A stretch of 44,589 nt of DNA from a virus. Positions within the stretch are counted from its first letter, which is position 1. Each line of letters starts with the position of its first letter. A program made the translations under genes and the position numbers. Location: positions 1-44,589 of IMG/VR virus record IMGVR_UViG_3300047554_000370. One strand, 5' to 3'. Under the pieces are notes generated by a model. That model ran no database searches, was not told the origin of the DNA, and worked only from the letters and a program-made list of their open reading frames with translations. This document shows positions 16,949 to 26,479 of this stretch, piece after piece.

Positions 16949-18657
16949 TAACGGTCTCCTGCGGGAGTGAATCTAAGCTGAAGAGTGCTCAGACTAAAAG
17001 CACCTTTCGCAAGCACTGAATGGTTCTGTGCAGTATTGTGTAGGGAATATGTAGCCAGGCCGCCAGTATTACTCACAAGTGCAGGAGTAACAGCGGGCTT
17101 AAAGTTCTTTCCATCCAGGGTAGGAAGGACTGCAACAGAGAAGTTAGGAGAGCTGATAACCGTAGAATCCTGTGAGCCTTCAAACTCAACTTGTTCCAGT
17201 TTAATCAGTCGCGAGCGCACATACTGGAACTTACCAAGAAGCAAGGCCGCGACCATTGCATCATAGGTTACTCCAGTATATGAAGTCTTCTGATAGATAT
17301 CGAATGTCAGATACTTGATCGTATTGTTCCGGGTATTGACGAAACCGATCAGAGTATCCTGATAATCTGTGACAGTGTTGATTGACTTATCAGGGCAGAT
17401 TACATAATCATGTGCAATATCTAGCCTACCAACTCTACGAGTCTGAGCATCAAACACTAGCACAGCAGTGTATTGTGCGTAGGTAGGATTAGCGCCAATC
17501 AGATTATCTATCGAAATCAGCACATAGCGATTGGCGAAGATCTTGATGGCGGCGAAGTCTGTACGAACTTGAGTCTGTGTGAATTCATTCGTTGCATAGT
17601 TCAGCTCAGCTCGAACACTATTCTTGAAATAGTTATTCAGCTCAACGAACTCTGTGCCACTATCATATTCGGAATACAGCTTAACCTGCTTATCGCTCTC
17701 GAATACAATGGTATAGGAGGAGTCTACATATCCGCAAACAAGCTGTTCCGACGGATAAGCAATGCCCAGACCTCCCTTAACAGCAGCAAACTTCCAGGGG
17801 TATCGTGCATTACCAGTGTACTTCGCCAACAGTGTATTGTTATTGCTGTGGATATAGAATCCAAGCTGAGTGTCTGTCAGATACCAAATAGCTCCATCAG
17901 TATTATTCGGGTCAATCTGACCAGCGCCAGACACCAGAGAAGCTACAAAATCTGTGGGAGTGGTAGTGGAGGAATAGTAGATTGTGTCTACGTCTGCCAT
18001 CACCAAGTAGTTATTCGAACCTACAATTGCAATCTTATTCGTACAGAAAGCGCCAGGAGTGACCGTACCAGTCACATCTCGAATGATTACCTTAGGAGCT
18101 ACTGCCAGATCGAAGATATGTTCTACAGTGTACAGCTTCTGATTGTGGAAAAGATAACAAACTCCAGCCACATTCGCAGTGCTGAACAGATTGAATAGCG
18201 GATTACTGTTATAGGTGATAGTAGTGGGAATGCCCGCACCATCTAGAATAGCTACTTCAATGTCACCATAAACACCTGCTGTAGCTTCTCCACTGCCCCA
18301 GAAATACAAGGGCATCTTACAAATTACAGTGCTCTGCCACCGAGCAGGAGTACCTGTAGCAGTTTGTGGAGCTGACCAGGATTCAAAGACTTTTACAATT
18401 GAACTTGCAACTACTGGCGCCCGCATTGCAGCAGTAGGAGACAGGTATCCTGCACTCTGGTATCCTGAGATTGTAGGAAGTACATTCTCTAAATACAGAG
18501 CCTGAGGAATACCTGCATCTTTCTGCGCGCCTGTAGGATCTACACGACGATCAAAGTTGTTATCAGGGCCAGGAATGATAACAGTGCGGCCACCTTCCGC
18601 AACTGTCATGGGAAAGATAGCCGAAGAAAGATTAGCTCTATAAGCTACTTGTCCCAT
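16948..18657 (-). CDS. Putative tail nozzle/tubular protein
   Basis: A 569-residue beta-rich protein without catalytic motifs. The opening segment (FDRRVDPTGAQ then ALYLENVLPTISGYQ) resembles large podoviral tail-tube proteins that announce a linker before a propeller-like beta body. Position after adaptor and tailspike genes suggests the role of T7 gp12 or P22 gp10, closing the tail channel. The assignment is from synteny and general composition, so only moderately sure. AAAGG precedes the start. Confidence 0.55.
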   Translation of the reverse strand: MGQVAYRANLSSAIFPMTVAEGGRTVIIPGPDNNFDRRVDPTGAQKDAGIPQALYLENVLPTISGYQSAGYLSPTAAMRAPVVASSIVKVFESWSAPQTATGTPARWQSTVICKMPLYFWGSGEATAGVYGDIEVAILDGAGIPTTITYNSNPLFNLFSTANVAGVCYLFHNQKLYTVEHIFDLAVAPKVIIRDVTGTVTPGAFCTNKIAIVGSNNYLVMADVDTIYYSSTTTPTDFVASLVSGAGQIDPNNTDGAIWYLTDTQLGFYIHSNNNTLLAKYTGNARYPWKFAAVKGGLGIAYPSEQLVCGYVDSSYTIVFESDKQVKLYSEYDSGTEFVELNNYFKNSVRAELNYATNEFTQTQVRTDFAAIKIFANRYVLISIDNLIGANPTYAQYTAVLVFDAQTRRVGRLDIAHDYVICPDKSINTVTDYQDTLIGFVNTRNNTIKYLTFDIYQKTSYTGVTYDAMVAALLLGKFQYVRSRLIKLEQVEFEGSQDSTVISSPNFSVAVLPTLDGKNFKPAVTPALVSNTGGLATYSLHNTAQNHSVLAKGAFSLSTLQLRFTPAGDR

Positions 18658-18665
18658 GATTGCCT

Positions 18666-20186
18666 TTACTTAGCAGACTGAATGAAAACCATGTGGCAAC
18701 GATGACGAGTAACTGCGGCACCTGCACTGGTAACAAGCTTCAGGCTATACACAATCTTCGAATCAATGCTGATCAGAGATGCTGGGATTGGGATATCCAC
18801 ACCAAAAGAAGCAGCACCTGAGATTACACCAGTCATTGCAGTATCAACACCGTTCACACGCAAAGTGTAGGTGAAAGTTTGACCGGCTCCGGGCACAGAT
18901 TCAACTGCACACTTGATCTTAAAGGCCTTCTTAGGCAGACTATTGTAGAATTCAGATTCATTCTCAGAAGCCGACGGACCATCTACGCCAATGTAGACAG
19001 TAGAGCCTGCTGCAACAGTTCCCTTAGAATTCAGATACTGAGTTTCAGACCCCAACGGAATCAGCTCAGCAGTACCAGTTTCCGTAATCTGATATCCAAC
19101 AGTACCGAACGCAGTCCAGTTAGGAGCAGACACAGTCAGCTTGGAAGAGTCTTCCAGCAGAATGTCTTGGAAACTAGAGTAACCTCCAGATGAGAAGAAG
19201 TTAGTACCGCCCCAGCCCGGAATCAAGCCAATGTGTTGAGTGCGTAGTTGGCCGAATTGATTTACCTGAGATGTACCAGAGCTGCGAATACCTACGCCAG
19301 CAGTTCCCATGAATGCTGAAGCAAAATCACAGTTTGTAGTATTACCCGCCAGCCAGATACCTTCGCCAGAGAGACTATCTGCAATCAGATTAGCAAAACG
19401 AAGATAGTTCGTGTCGATCAGATGATAGCCACGCTGACTATTGATTGCTACAGTGTTAAGCAGTTGATGACCGCCGAAAGCGAGAATTGAGCCAGTGGCG
19501 TTAAACTTAAAACCAGTAGCGCCAGTTCGCGGAATGAGACCACCACTTCCAGAGATAGATCCAGCATCCATATAGAGATTGACAAACATGCCATCTGAAC
19601 TATTAGGTGCAATTTCAAGTCCGATGCCTGTGAAAGTATCACAAACGATATTAGAGAGCTGAGCGCGAGCTGCTCCAGGAACACTTCCCAAGCCATTAGA
19701 ACTCGACTTGAGTTTAATGCAATTCGACCCATTGATGATCCTCAGAGAATTGAGTTCTGCAAACCGAGAGTCGTCAATAATCACAGCCGCTTCACTTGCC
19801 TGGAAAGCACTGGTGAAGTAAGCCCCATGCAGTTTAGGAGCATAGCCGGCCAGGCTAAAACCATACGCTGCGCCAGAAAGAATATTGAAGTAAGCTCCAT
19901 ATGCTAGTACGGTCTTACTCCCTGGGATATCCAATTCTCCAATGTTCCAAGTACCTGAAGGAATGATAATCGTATTGTACTGAGAATTCAGTGCAGCTTG
20001 AATTGCAGCAGTAGAGTCTGCAGCTCCAGATACAGCACCAAAAGGAGCATCAGTTACAGAGATTCCTCGACCTGTAAGTGCCAAACCAGCAGTTCCTGCA
20101 GCATATGCAGTATTGGCATTGTATAGAACATCACTAGCAGCCAAAGGCAAACTAGCAGCAATCGGACTCCAGATAGATGCAGACAT
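18666..20186 (-). CDS. Tailspike with pectate-lyase-like beta-helix
   Basis: A 506-residue protein. Residues about 45-70 read VTDAPFGAVSGAADSTAAIQ, the start signature of the Pectate_lyase_3 / glycosyl hydrolase 28-like beta-helix of tailspikes. A repetitive beta-helical body with many Asn/Gly turns follows (to about 330), and a C-terminal beta sandwich probably trimerises it. Such spikes bind and often cleave capsule or O-antigen polysaccharide. The catalytic carboxylates cannot be placed from sequence alone. The first 40 residues probably anchor it to the tail. AGGAG precedes the start. Confidence 0.82.
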   Translation of the reverse strand: MSASIWSPIAASLPLAASDVLYNANTAYAAGTAGLALTGRGISVTDAPFGAVSGAADSTAAIQAALNSQYNTIIIPSGTWNIGELDIPGSKTVLAYGAYFNILSGAAYGFSLAGYAPKLHGAYFTSAFQASEAAVIIDDSRFAELNSLRIINGSNCIKLKSSSNGLGSVPGAARAQLSNIVCDTFTGIGLEIAPNSSDGMFVNLYMDAGSISGSGGLIPRTGATGFKFNATGSILAFGGHQLLNTVAINSQRGYHLIDTNYLRFANLIADSLSGEGIWLAGNTTNCDFASAFMGTAGVGIRSSGTSQVNQFGQLRTQHIGLIPGWGGTNFFSSGGYSSFQDILLEDSSKLTVSAPNWTAFGTVGYQITETGTAELIPLGSETQYLNSKGTVAAGSTVYIGVDGPSASENESEFYNSLPKKAFKIKCAVESVPGAGQTFTYTLRVNGVDTAMTGVISGAASFGVDIPIPASLISIDSKIVYSLKLVTSAGAAVTRHRCHMVFIQSAK

Positions 20187-20194
20187 GTATACTC

Positions 20195-20785
20195 CTAGTA
20201 TCCTTGGACTTGAATGTTAGACATACGAAGCTCTGCCATTTGTTGTGCGGCAAGAGCATTGAAGGCTGCAAATTGATCTGTATCTCCTACCATCTTAAAC
20301 ACGGTGGCAGCAGCTTCATACACAATTGCATAGGGATGATCTAAAGCAATCCAGGAGTTATACCCAGATGCTGTGATGTTAGGATTCTCGTACCTTCCGA
20401 GAAGGATGTATTGAAACTGAATAGATGAGCGAAGCTGAATCACGGCGCCTGCAACATAACAGACATTTGTGCGATTCAGGTTGTAATCATCTACTACATT
20501 CTCAGGAGGGATGATGTCAAAGAAAGCTCCTTGATCGTATCCTTGAGAATCTGTCTTTCGAATATATTTCAAAGCCCTGTAGAGAGGGAAGAGAGTTCGA
20601 TACTCAATTTGCTGGAGATATTCCAGAGTACTAAACTGAACTCCGCTCTCAGCCAGATCCTTGAAATAGTAATCCGATTGATGCATCTTCAGAGTAGCTG
20701 ACCGAACAGCCGTCAGGGTTTCATTCACCAAATCAGGACGATTGGTGAGTGTATAAACTTCTTGGGTAAGTTCGGTCAGCGTCAT
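20195..20785 (-). CDS. Head-tail adaptor / tail tubular A-like protein
   Basis: A 196-residue helical protein with a conserved opening (EVYTLTNRPDLVNETL) and middle (IIPPENVVDDYNLNR, SWIALDHPYAIVYEAAA) that I associate with the podoviral adaptor (T7 gp11 role) joining portal and nozzle. It sits between the capsid cluster and the tailspike. The ribosome binding site is weak, so translation may depend on the upstream gene, 10 bp away. Confidence 0.65.
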   Translation of the reverse strand: MTLTELTQEVYTLTNRPDLVNETLTAVRSATLKMHQSDYYFKDLAESGVQFSTLEYLQQIEYRTLFPLYRALKYIRKTDSQGYDQGAFFDIIPPENVVDDYNLNRTNVCYVAGAVIQLRSSIQFQYILLGRYENPNITASGYNSWIALDHPYAIVYEAAATVFKMVGDTDQFAAFNALAAQQMAELRMSNIQVQGY

Positions 20786-20795
20786 GATAGATTAC

Positions 20796-21236
20796 TTATT
20801 TGGTAGCTTGAACCATATTGACAGGGCCTGCCCCCAAAGCCACTGAAGCAATATCACTGGTAGATGCAGCCTTCAGCGGACTTTGCACAGAGCTTCCCAT
20901 ATCGTTTTCAGGATTCAGATGGGCGGCCTGCTCTGCCAAGAATTCTGCAAAGAACTTCTTACGAAGCGCCAGCATAGGATTCTCTTGCTCAGCAGAAATA
21001 GTGCGGGCGTTCGGATCAATGTAGATCGAACCATTAAATGCACCACTTGCAATCTGTTCATCCAGATATGCAATCTCTTTCGGAGAATCTGTGATATACA
21101 TGCCATGCTTGAATCGGAGCATTTCGCCCTTCTCCATGATGACATTGAGGAACTTCGTAGTTGACTTATACAGTCGCTTCGAAGGAACTTCGGGGGCTTG
21201 AGCAGTCGAAGCTGCCAGTGCAGAAAGTGCGGACAT
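20796..21236 (-). CDS. Conserved small protein after the capsid gene
   Basis: A 146-residue protein. The centre reads LNVIMEKGEMLRFKHGMYITD, then EIAYLDEQIASG, a pattern seen in proteins encoded directly after phage capsid genes, probably a minor virion component. Its ribosome binding site (CTCAGGAG) lies inside an arm of a long inverted repeat that starts just after the capsid stop, which may limit its translation. Confidence 0.6.
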   Translation of the reverse strand: MSALSALAASTAQAPEVPSKRLYKSTTKFLNVIMEKGEMLRFKHGMYITDSPKEIAYLDEQIASGAFNGSIYIDPNARTISAEQENPMLALRKKFFAEFLAEQAAHLNPENDMGSSVQSPLKAASTSDIASVALGAGPVNMVQATK

Positions 21237-21244
21237 ATTAAATA

Positions 21245-21313
21245 CTCCTGAGGTTGGGTTGGTAAGAGTTTAGTGACCAGCAAACCCCTACCAGAAAACT
21301 GTTCCCTCAGGAG
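21245..21313 (-). promoter_or_regulatory. Long RNA hairpin after capsid gene, covers next RBS
   Basis: In the leftward transcript, an outer 9-bp stem (CTCCTGAGG with CCTCAGGAG; arms 21305-21313 and 21245-21253) encloses an inner 11-bp stem (GGTAGGGGTTT with AAACTCTTACC; arms 21282-21292 and 21261-21271, two G-U pairs) with a 10-nt loop. No U-run follows, so it is not a standard terminator. The 3' outer arm contains the CAGGAG ribosome binding site of the next gene. Likely roles are translational control or 3'-end protection of capsid mRNA. Confidence 0.75.
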
Positions 21314-21315
21314 GA

Positions 21316-22536
21316 TCAGCCAGAGGCTGCTGCCGTCAGATTGGTGATGATTGCATTGGCCGGAGGATTCTTGACAACGCAAGTCAGTTCACTGGTAAGA
21401 GTACCACCAACTGCGTCGATGCCATTATCCACAACTTGACCACTCACGTTGAACTCTTGCTTGGAAGTCTTACGACCATTCAAGTAAGCCAGACGGAAAG
21501 TGCTCAGGTCAACTGCAATCGCGTACTTGCTCCAGTCGGCATTGCTATTGAACAGCGGATGCTCAATCATGTTGAAGCTACCACGAGCAATGTTGAAACT
21601 GCCGAATTGCAGACCGTAGTTGGTCTGACCATTCTGGATGAAGTAAGTACCATTCAGACGACCAATGTTATTGATCACCTTACGAGCGGCGCCGCCAACA
21701 AACAGAACACGTTGATTACCAACCTTCGGATCAGTTGCCTGATTGAAAACCGGATCAAGAGCAGTTTCGAGCTGAGTAAAGTTCGTAGTACCGCCAGCAG
21801 TCGTGTTATTGACAACACCACCGTAGCTAGCAGGATAATACGCCGGATTCAGGATGATGTTACGCAGACCATCCATGGTACGGAAAGGTTGACCGTTCCG
21901 AGTACCTTGAGATTTGGTACCAAAGAACAGAGCCTTTTCGATATCAGCCGCATGGAAAGCAGCACAATCCATACGAGATTCTGCAATCGTCGTATCACCG
22001 GCAATAACTTGAGTAGCCTGAGCAGAGCCAGACAGAGCCCAAGTATTACGGAAAATCTGAGTCAGATTGGTAATACGAACCGGGTTGATTTGCAGAGCAT
22101 TCGGGCGCACCGAAGATTCTTCAAATGCATTACCGACTTGATAGAAGTTCACATTGTCTGCAATTGCAGCAGCGGTGGAACCAACACCACGAGTCACGCT
22201 AACAGTAGTGCTCGACAGGACAGAGTTGATAATCACAACTTCACCAGTCGATTCAGCGCGCATCAACATACCAGGCAAAAGATCGGTAGTCGAAGCAACA
22301 GTGAAAGTGGTATCAGTAGCGTTAGCAACTGCGGCGTCCAAGTTCATGCTGGGGAAAAGCATAGTCTTGGTGAAGAAGCCGTGTTCGACTTGAACAGCAG
22401 TTTCTTCCGGAAGCATGGCAGTCATACCAAACAAAGGTGCTTGGCCATTAGGCATCAGACGAGTGATCGTCGATGCAAATGACTTCTTAGCCAGGTCGGT
22501 AGTAAAGCCAGAGCTATTGAAAATAGCGGTAGTCAT
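21316..22536 (-). CDS. Major capsid protein (SU10/DUF5309-like)
   Basis: A 406-residue HK97-fold candidate. A beta insertion (TDTTFTVASTTDLLPGMLMRAE, in parts) followed by the ADIEKALFFGTKSQGTR ... FRTMDGL stretch resembles the SU10-type major capsid family. It comes directly after scaffold and decoration-like genes, as expected. Codon use differs from most neighbours: it favours CTG, CGT/CGC, GGT and CCG, which is consistent with very high expression. A ribosome binding site (TAAGGA) precedes the start, and a long hairpin follows the stop. Confidence 0.85.
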   Translation of the reverse strand: MTTAIFNSSGFTTDLAKKSFASTITRLMPNGQAPLFGMTAMLPEETAVQVEHGFFTKTMLFPSMNLDAAVANATDTTFTVASTTDLLPGMLMRAESTGEVVIINSVLSSTTVSVTRGVGSTAAAIADNVNFYQVGNAFEESSVRPNALQINPVRITNLTQIFRNTWALSGSAQATQVIAGDTTIAESRMDCAAFHAADIEKALFFGTKSQGTRNGQPFRTMDGLRNIILNPAYYPASYGGVVNNTTAGGTTNFTQLETALDPVFNQATDPKVGNQRVLFVGGAARKVINNIGRLNGTYFIQNGQTNYGLQFGSFNIARGSFNMIEHPLFNSNADWSKYAIAVDLSTFRLAYLNGRKTSKQEFNVSGQVVDNGIDAVGGTLTSELTCVVKNPPANAIITNLTAAASG

Positions 22537-22576
22537 TTTGTGTATTCCTTAGAAAAGATTGATTCGGTATGGAAGA

Positions 22577-22981
22577 TTAGAGCGGAGTCCACAGCACAGT
22601 AGTGGCTGAAGTCTTTTCAATCACAACCATAGACCAGCCAGATGCAGGAACAGTTGCGCGACCTGCCAAAGTTACCCCCGTGCCAGCAACCCAAGTACCT
22701 GCAAAGGCATCCTGGATAGACACGATGAAACTGTATGTATCGCCAATATCCATATCCGGAAATGCGGCCAGAATTGCAGCAGCAGTAGGAGTAGTCAAGT
22801 TACGACCAGCACTAAAGCCAGTGTAATTGATTGCACCTGCCGAAATTTGCGGAATGGTAAGAGTTGCATTGGCGTCTGCGGAAACAACTTCCACCTTAAC
22901 ATGCGCCAGCAAACCATCACCAGCACGTGCCGGACGAACAAGAGCAGCAGCGCTACTCACCTGATTACGAAGAAAACCCAT
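22577..22981 (-). CDS. Capsid decoration-like protein
   Basis: A 134-residue beta-rich protein, Ala/Thr/Gly-rich. The pattern IGDTYSFIVSIQDAF, then GTWVAGTGVTLAGRATVPASG, is typical of small phage proteins made beside the capsid protein and thought to decorate or cement the shell. It lies between scaffold and capsid genes, with TTAAGGAAA upstream. Decoration is inferred from position and composition. Confidence 0.6.
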   Translation of the reverse strand: MGFLRNQVSSAAALVRPARAGDGLLAHVKVEVVSADANATLTIPQISAGAINYTGFSAGRNLTTPTAAAILAAFPDMDIGDTYSFIVSIQDAFAGTWVAGTGVTLAGRATVPASGWSMVVIEKTSATTVLWTPL

Positions 22982-23020
22982 GATATTTCCTTAAAGAGTT
23001 TACAGAACTGAACAGAAGAT

Positions 23021-23794
23021 TCAGGAGCCTGAACCGATTGTGACCGGAGAAGTTGCCCAGCTATCCCAGTCGAAATCATTGGAGCCAGAAGCAGGCTTGG
23101 GAGATTCCGTAGGTTTGCCAGACAAGACACCGGCAGCAGACTTGAAGTATTCTTGAGCCATTTCAGCGAGTTCGCTGGAGCTGGCATTCGGAAACTTCGT
23201 TTGAAGTTGGGATTGAATTGCTGCCACAACTGGGGCAACTGCAGGATCTTTGAACGCAGGATTTTCTCGGAGGAGACTCTCTTGCGCAGTCTGTCGTTTC
23301 ACCAACCCAGGCAATTGTTCTGTAAACTCTCGCCGTGCTTTATCTACAGCAGTTTCCACAAGTTTTTGTGCTACTACAGTAGATTGTCCATAGACAGTTT
23401 GAGCTGTCTTATTCAGAAGTCCTGCAAGTGCTTGAACTGCTTCTTCTCCACCTGCCTGAATCTTTGCCAGCGAAGCTTGATCCAGAACTCGAGTGAAGTC
23501 TACTTTACTAGCAGCTTCGAGCATTTGCTCAGGAGTAAGGCCCGCAGATTGTTGTGGCTGCTTGCCTTCTTCCACCTTCACAGGTTCCCACAAGTCCTTA
23601 AATCGCTCAGTAGGGGATTGCGTAGGAGCAGCTTGATTACCTTCGGGAGGAACAACACCATTAGGTGCAGTTGCCTGAGATTGATGAGGCTGGGCGCCAG
23701 GTTGGTTCTGAGCAGGATTGTTCGTAGGAACTTGCTGGGGAGCAGCTTGCTGGGGTGCGGGAGAATTGCCAAAGATCTTATCGAAGAAAGACAT
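23021..23794 (-). CDS. Scaffolding protein
   Basis: A 257-residue protein, hydrophilic and mostly helical. Residues 12-75 are very rich in Gln, Pro, Asn and Ala, and likely disordered. Residues 85-215 form long helices with Ala, Glu and Gln. The C-terminal tail has DFDWDSWATSP, a Trp/Asp motif of the kind that contacts capsid subunits in other scaffolds. Length, composition and place between portal and capsid genes support a scaffold. No protease motif is present. Confidence 0.75.
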   Translation of the reverse strand: MSFFDKIFGNSPAPQQAAPQQVPTNNPAQNQPGAQPHQSQATAPNGVVPPEGNQAAPTQSPTERFKDLWEPVKVEEGKQPQQSAGLTPEQMLEAASKVDFTRVLDQASLAKIQAGGEEAVQALAGLLNKTAQTVYGQSTVVAQKLVETAVDKARREFTEQLPGLVKRQTAQESLLRENPAFKDPAVAPVVAAIQSQLQTKFPNASSSELAEMAQEYFKSAAGVLSGKPTESPKPASGSNDFDWDSWATSPVTIGSGS

Positions 23795-23797
23795 GAT

Positions 23798-24109
23798 TTA
23801 TTCCTGAGGGTTGTGATCCGAAGAAAGATTAACAGGCCTAAGTCCCGGATCTAATTGGACTTCTGCCGACTGGGAAAGCGTAATGAGATATTGCAGAGCT
23901 TGGATTTGACCTTTAAGAGCAGCTTCCTCCTGCAGAAATTTCATGGGATGGTCTGGATCGAATTCGAGATTAGACTTCTGAGTAGCTACTTGAGCAATCT
24001 GATTCTGCACTACCTGCTTTTGCAGTGAGGTGAGAACAGAACCTTGAAGGAACTCTTGTTCAGTAAGAATCCAAGATTGAAAGAGAGAGTCAGGATTGAG
24101 GCGTGCCAT
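23798..24109 (-). CDS. Hypothetical helical protein next to scaffold
   Basis: A 103-residue, Gln-rich helical protein. Its ATG overlaps the endolysin stop (TAATG), so it is coupled to it. The phrase EFDPDHPMKFLQEEAALKGQI recalls small proteins near phage portal genes. It might assist head assembly; the function is unknown. Confidence 0.6.
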   Translation of the reverse strand: MARLNPDSLFQSWILTEQEFLQGSVLTSLQKQVVQNQIAQVATQKSNLEFDPDHPMKFLQEEAALKGQIQALQYLITLSQSAEVQLDPGLRPVNLSSDHNPQE

Positions 24110-24456
24110 TATTTATGCCCATCATGTTCAAGAGAATAGTGATTACCATCACCGAATCGACCACCCCAAGAACCTCCAATAGATTCCCAGAACTGTCCCA
24201 GAGGAAGATGATCACTAGTGTCTTTTAACCATCTGCCATTCTTAAACAAATTGATATCTTCCGCGAGTCGAACCTTGTGCTGAGAGTATGATTCTCCATA
24301 ACCTTTGCGCTCTCCCATCTTACCAAAGACCAACTCAGCTCGATATCCATCACCCTGAGTAATCTCATATCCATTCTTCCAAGCAAAAGCATAGAGCTGA
24401 GCTTTCATCCGCATGAAGCGGAATTGTTTCTGCAGAAGAGTTTCACGCTGCGCCAT
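24109..24456 (-). CDS. M15-family peptidase endolysin
   Basis: A 115-residue zinc peptidase of the VanY/M15 type, cutting peptide cross-links in peptidoglycan. SQHKVRLAED supplies zinc ligands His60 and Asp67. GDGNHYSL supplies catalytic Asp103 and the third ligand His106 (DxxH). The run GQFWESIGGSWGGRFGDGNH is a hallmark of phage M15 endolysins, and the length is normal for the single-domain form. No signal peptide, so it needs a holin. The start lies 14 bp inside the portal gene with GGAGG upstream, which is an unusual place for a lysis gene. Confidence 0.88.
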   Translation of the reverse strand: MAQRETLLQKQFRFMRMKAQLYAFAWKNGYEITQGDGYRAELVFGKMGERKGYGESYSQHKVRLAEDINLFKNGRWLKDTSDHLPLGQFWESIGGSWGGRFGDGNHYSLEHDGHK

Positions 24457-26464
24457 TTGTCATACCTCCACCAGTTCCAGGATTAGAAAGAGCTGCCTGA
24501 GCTTGAGCAGCAGGAGAAACTTGTTGAGGATTCCAACCAAAATCTGCTGGCTTAGGTTGAGGTGTAGAAATCTGTGCACCCTTCTTAGCAGCTTCCATTG
24601 CTACAGCTTGCCAAGATCCCATTGCTTGTTCATACGCCATCTGCTCAGGAGACTTCTCGAACGGAGCGAAGTCTACATTCTCAACCTTCATCAGATACGA
24701 GAACAGAGGAGCAATGTTATATGCCTGAGCAATCGGAGCTGAAGAGCCAATAACTTGCATGGCAATCTTCATGTTATCCGACGAGATTACCTTCTCACTA
24801 GGAAGGAGACCATCAGTAACCTTGAAATTCAGAATAGCCTTCCGGAGTGCAACAGGATCAACATCCACAACTTGTTTCTGGGACTCAGAATAAATGGAGG
24901 CCGCGCCCTGGTATTGCAGAACATTCAGCTTCAGAATCTCTTTCAGATGAGTAAACACCTGAGCTTCATACAAGAGAGATGTAATCTGATCCTGAGATGT
25001 TGCATTAGACATTGTGGACTGCCATTGTCCATCAGTCTTATTACCTTTTACGAATTGACCTTGGCGCGCCTGGTTCTGTCCAAGAAGTACATTAGAGAAC
25101 TGAACAAGGCCCTGAATCTCCTGCATATTAATGCCAGATTGATCGTCACGATATGGGAACTGATAGACAGATTCACCAACTGGCTTACCATACGCTGAGG
25201 GGCGAACAGGAATCTTTGCAGAAGGGTTCGCAGAATTCATGTGAGACTCTGAGACCCGAGAAGGATCATAGAGAACTCGATCAGTAATGGAACGGCGACG
25301 AGCTGCCAGAACTGAGTTCATCAGTGCAGAAGATACTTGCTGGAAAGGCAGAGCATCTTGGGCCATAGATTTAGTTTGGTAACCCAGGCCATCTTCCGCA
25401 GGACATCCGAACAACACAGGAATCTTCTCGTGAGCATTTGTCTGGCGCTCAGCATAGATGATCACCGAATGATTCACAATGATAAGTTTCCATACCTGGG
25501 GAGTATTCGGTGCAGGAACCCTCATGTTATAGTCGGAGGGAATGATACGAACATACTCGGTAGATACTTCGTAGATCCCACGATAGTTGATCCGGCCGGC
25601 ATTCTTAGAGGAGTTCGCCAGACCAACCCAAGTATCCCAATCTGTATACCCAATCAGCTCAGGGTCCAGAAGTGCATCTGGATTGATCAGAGGAAGATAG
25701 TACGAAGCTCCGTATTGTCCACCTCCGATGGGAGAAAGAAGAGAAGGAGATTCGAAAGCGGGTTGGATATTCTCAATGATCTTATTCTCAAGCTTTGCAA
25801 TGAAAGTCTTGAGAGCAGTACGAGACATGAGAACTGTATGACCTACGAATTCACCCTTATCTGGGATTTCATAAGGCTCCACACGGCAGTCGAAATATGT
25901 ATTATACGGGTCCCAACGAGTAATCCGATTCCCAGACCAGATTACATTCTTAATCTTCGAGCCAGAAGAAGACGTGGGATCAGTTTCCAGAGCAGCAGTT
26001 GCAACAGTATCCCAGCAGCATTCAATAGCTGAGAGGTTGTACTTAAATCCATCTTGGAAGAAAAGAAGGAATTCACGAACCCAGGAACCCCGAACTGAAT
26101 TCTCCTCGAAAACTGCCTGCATTTGGCGCGCGGCATCAATAAACTGAGGAGCAGCAGTTACCCCAAAGAAGGGGTAGTCAGTCAGAAAGATTGCAGCTTG
26201 GTAAGCTACAGCAGCTCGGATCTGAGGCTTGATGATCGGAATGGTGACATTCTGGATACGATTCGAATCGCCCATCCGATTGAGAATCTTGGCACGTTGA
26301 TTCTCTTCAGTATTATCCTGCTCACGAATGTAAGCTAGGTCAATCTGCCTAAGCTGTTCTTTGATATTCCATTGACGATCTACCAAAGTAGATGCTGTGC
26401 GATGGTATTGAATAAGCCCTTCTTGAGCAGGCTTAGAGATTTGAAATGCTTGGGGAGGTGCCAT
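24443..26464 (-). CDS. Portal protein
   Basis: A 673-residue portal, forming the dodecameric DNA channel at one capsid vertex. The helical start and the NVTIPIIKPQIRAAVAYQAA region are typical of podovirus portals, followed by a long alpha/beta stem-clip-wing body and a QSTMSNATSQDQ crown segment. The C-terminal 60 residues are Pro/Gln/Ala-rich. It lies after large terminase and a zincin-like gene, and before endolysin and scaffold. The ribosome binding site is within a 10-bp palindrome, AGGATATCCT. Confidence 0.85.
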   Translation of the reverse strand: MAPPQAFQISKPAQEGLIQYHRTASTLVDRQWNIKEQLRQIDLAYIREQDNTEENQRAKILNRMGDSNRIQNVTIPIIKPQIRAAVAYQAAIFLTDYPFFGVTAAPQFIDAARQMQAVFEENSVRGSWVREFLLFFQDGFKYNLSAIECCWDTVATAALETDPTSSSGSKIKNVIWSGNRITRWDPYNTYFDCRVEPYEIPDKGEFVGHTVLMSRTALKTFIAKLENKIIENIQPAFESPSLLSPIGGGQYGASYYLPLINPDALLDPELIGYTDWDTWVGLANSSKNAGRINYRGIYEVSTEYVRIIPSDYNMRVPAPNTPQVWKLIIVNHSVIIYAERQTNAHEKIPVLFGCPAEDGLGYQTKSMAQDALPFQQVSSALMNSVLAARRRSITDRVLYDPSRVSESHMNSANPSAKIPVRPSAYGKPVGESVYQFPYRDDQSGINMQEIQGLVQFSNVLLGQNQARQGQFVKGNKTDGQWQSTMSNATSQDQITSLLYEAQVFTHLKEILKLNVLQYQGAASIYSESQKQVVDVDPVALRKAILNFKVTDGLLPSEKVISSDNMKIAMQVIGSSAPIAQAYNIAPLFSYLMKVENVDFAPFEKSPEQMAYEQAMGSWQAVAMEAAKKGAQISTPQPKPADFGWNPQQVSPAAQAQAALSNPGTGGGMTNGAA

Positions 26465-26479
26465 GTGGAGGATATCCTA

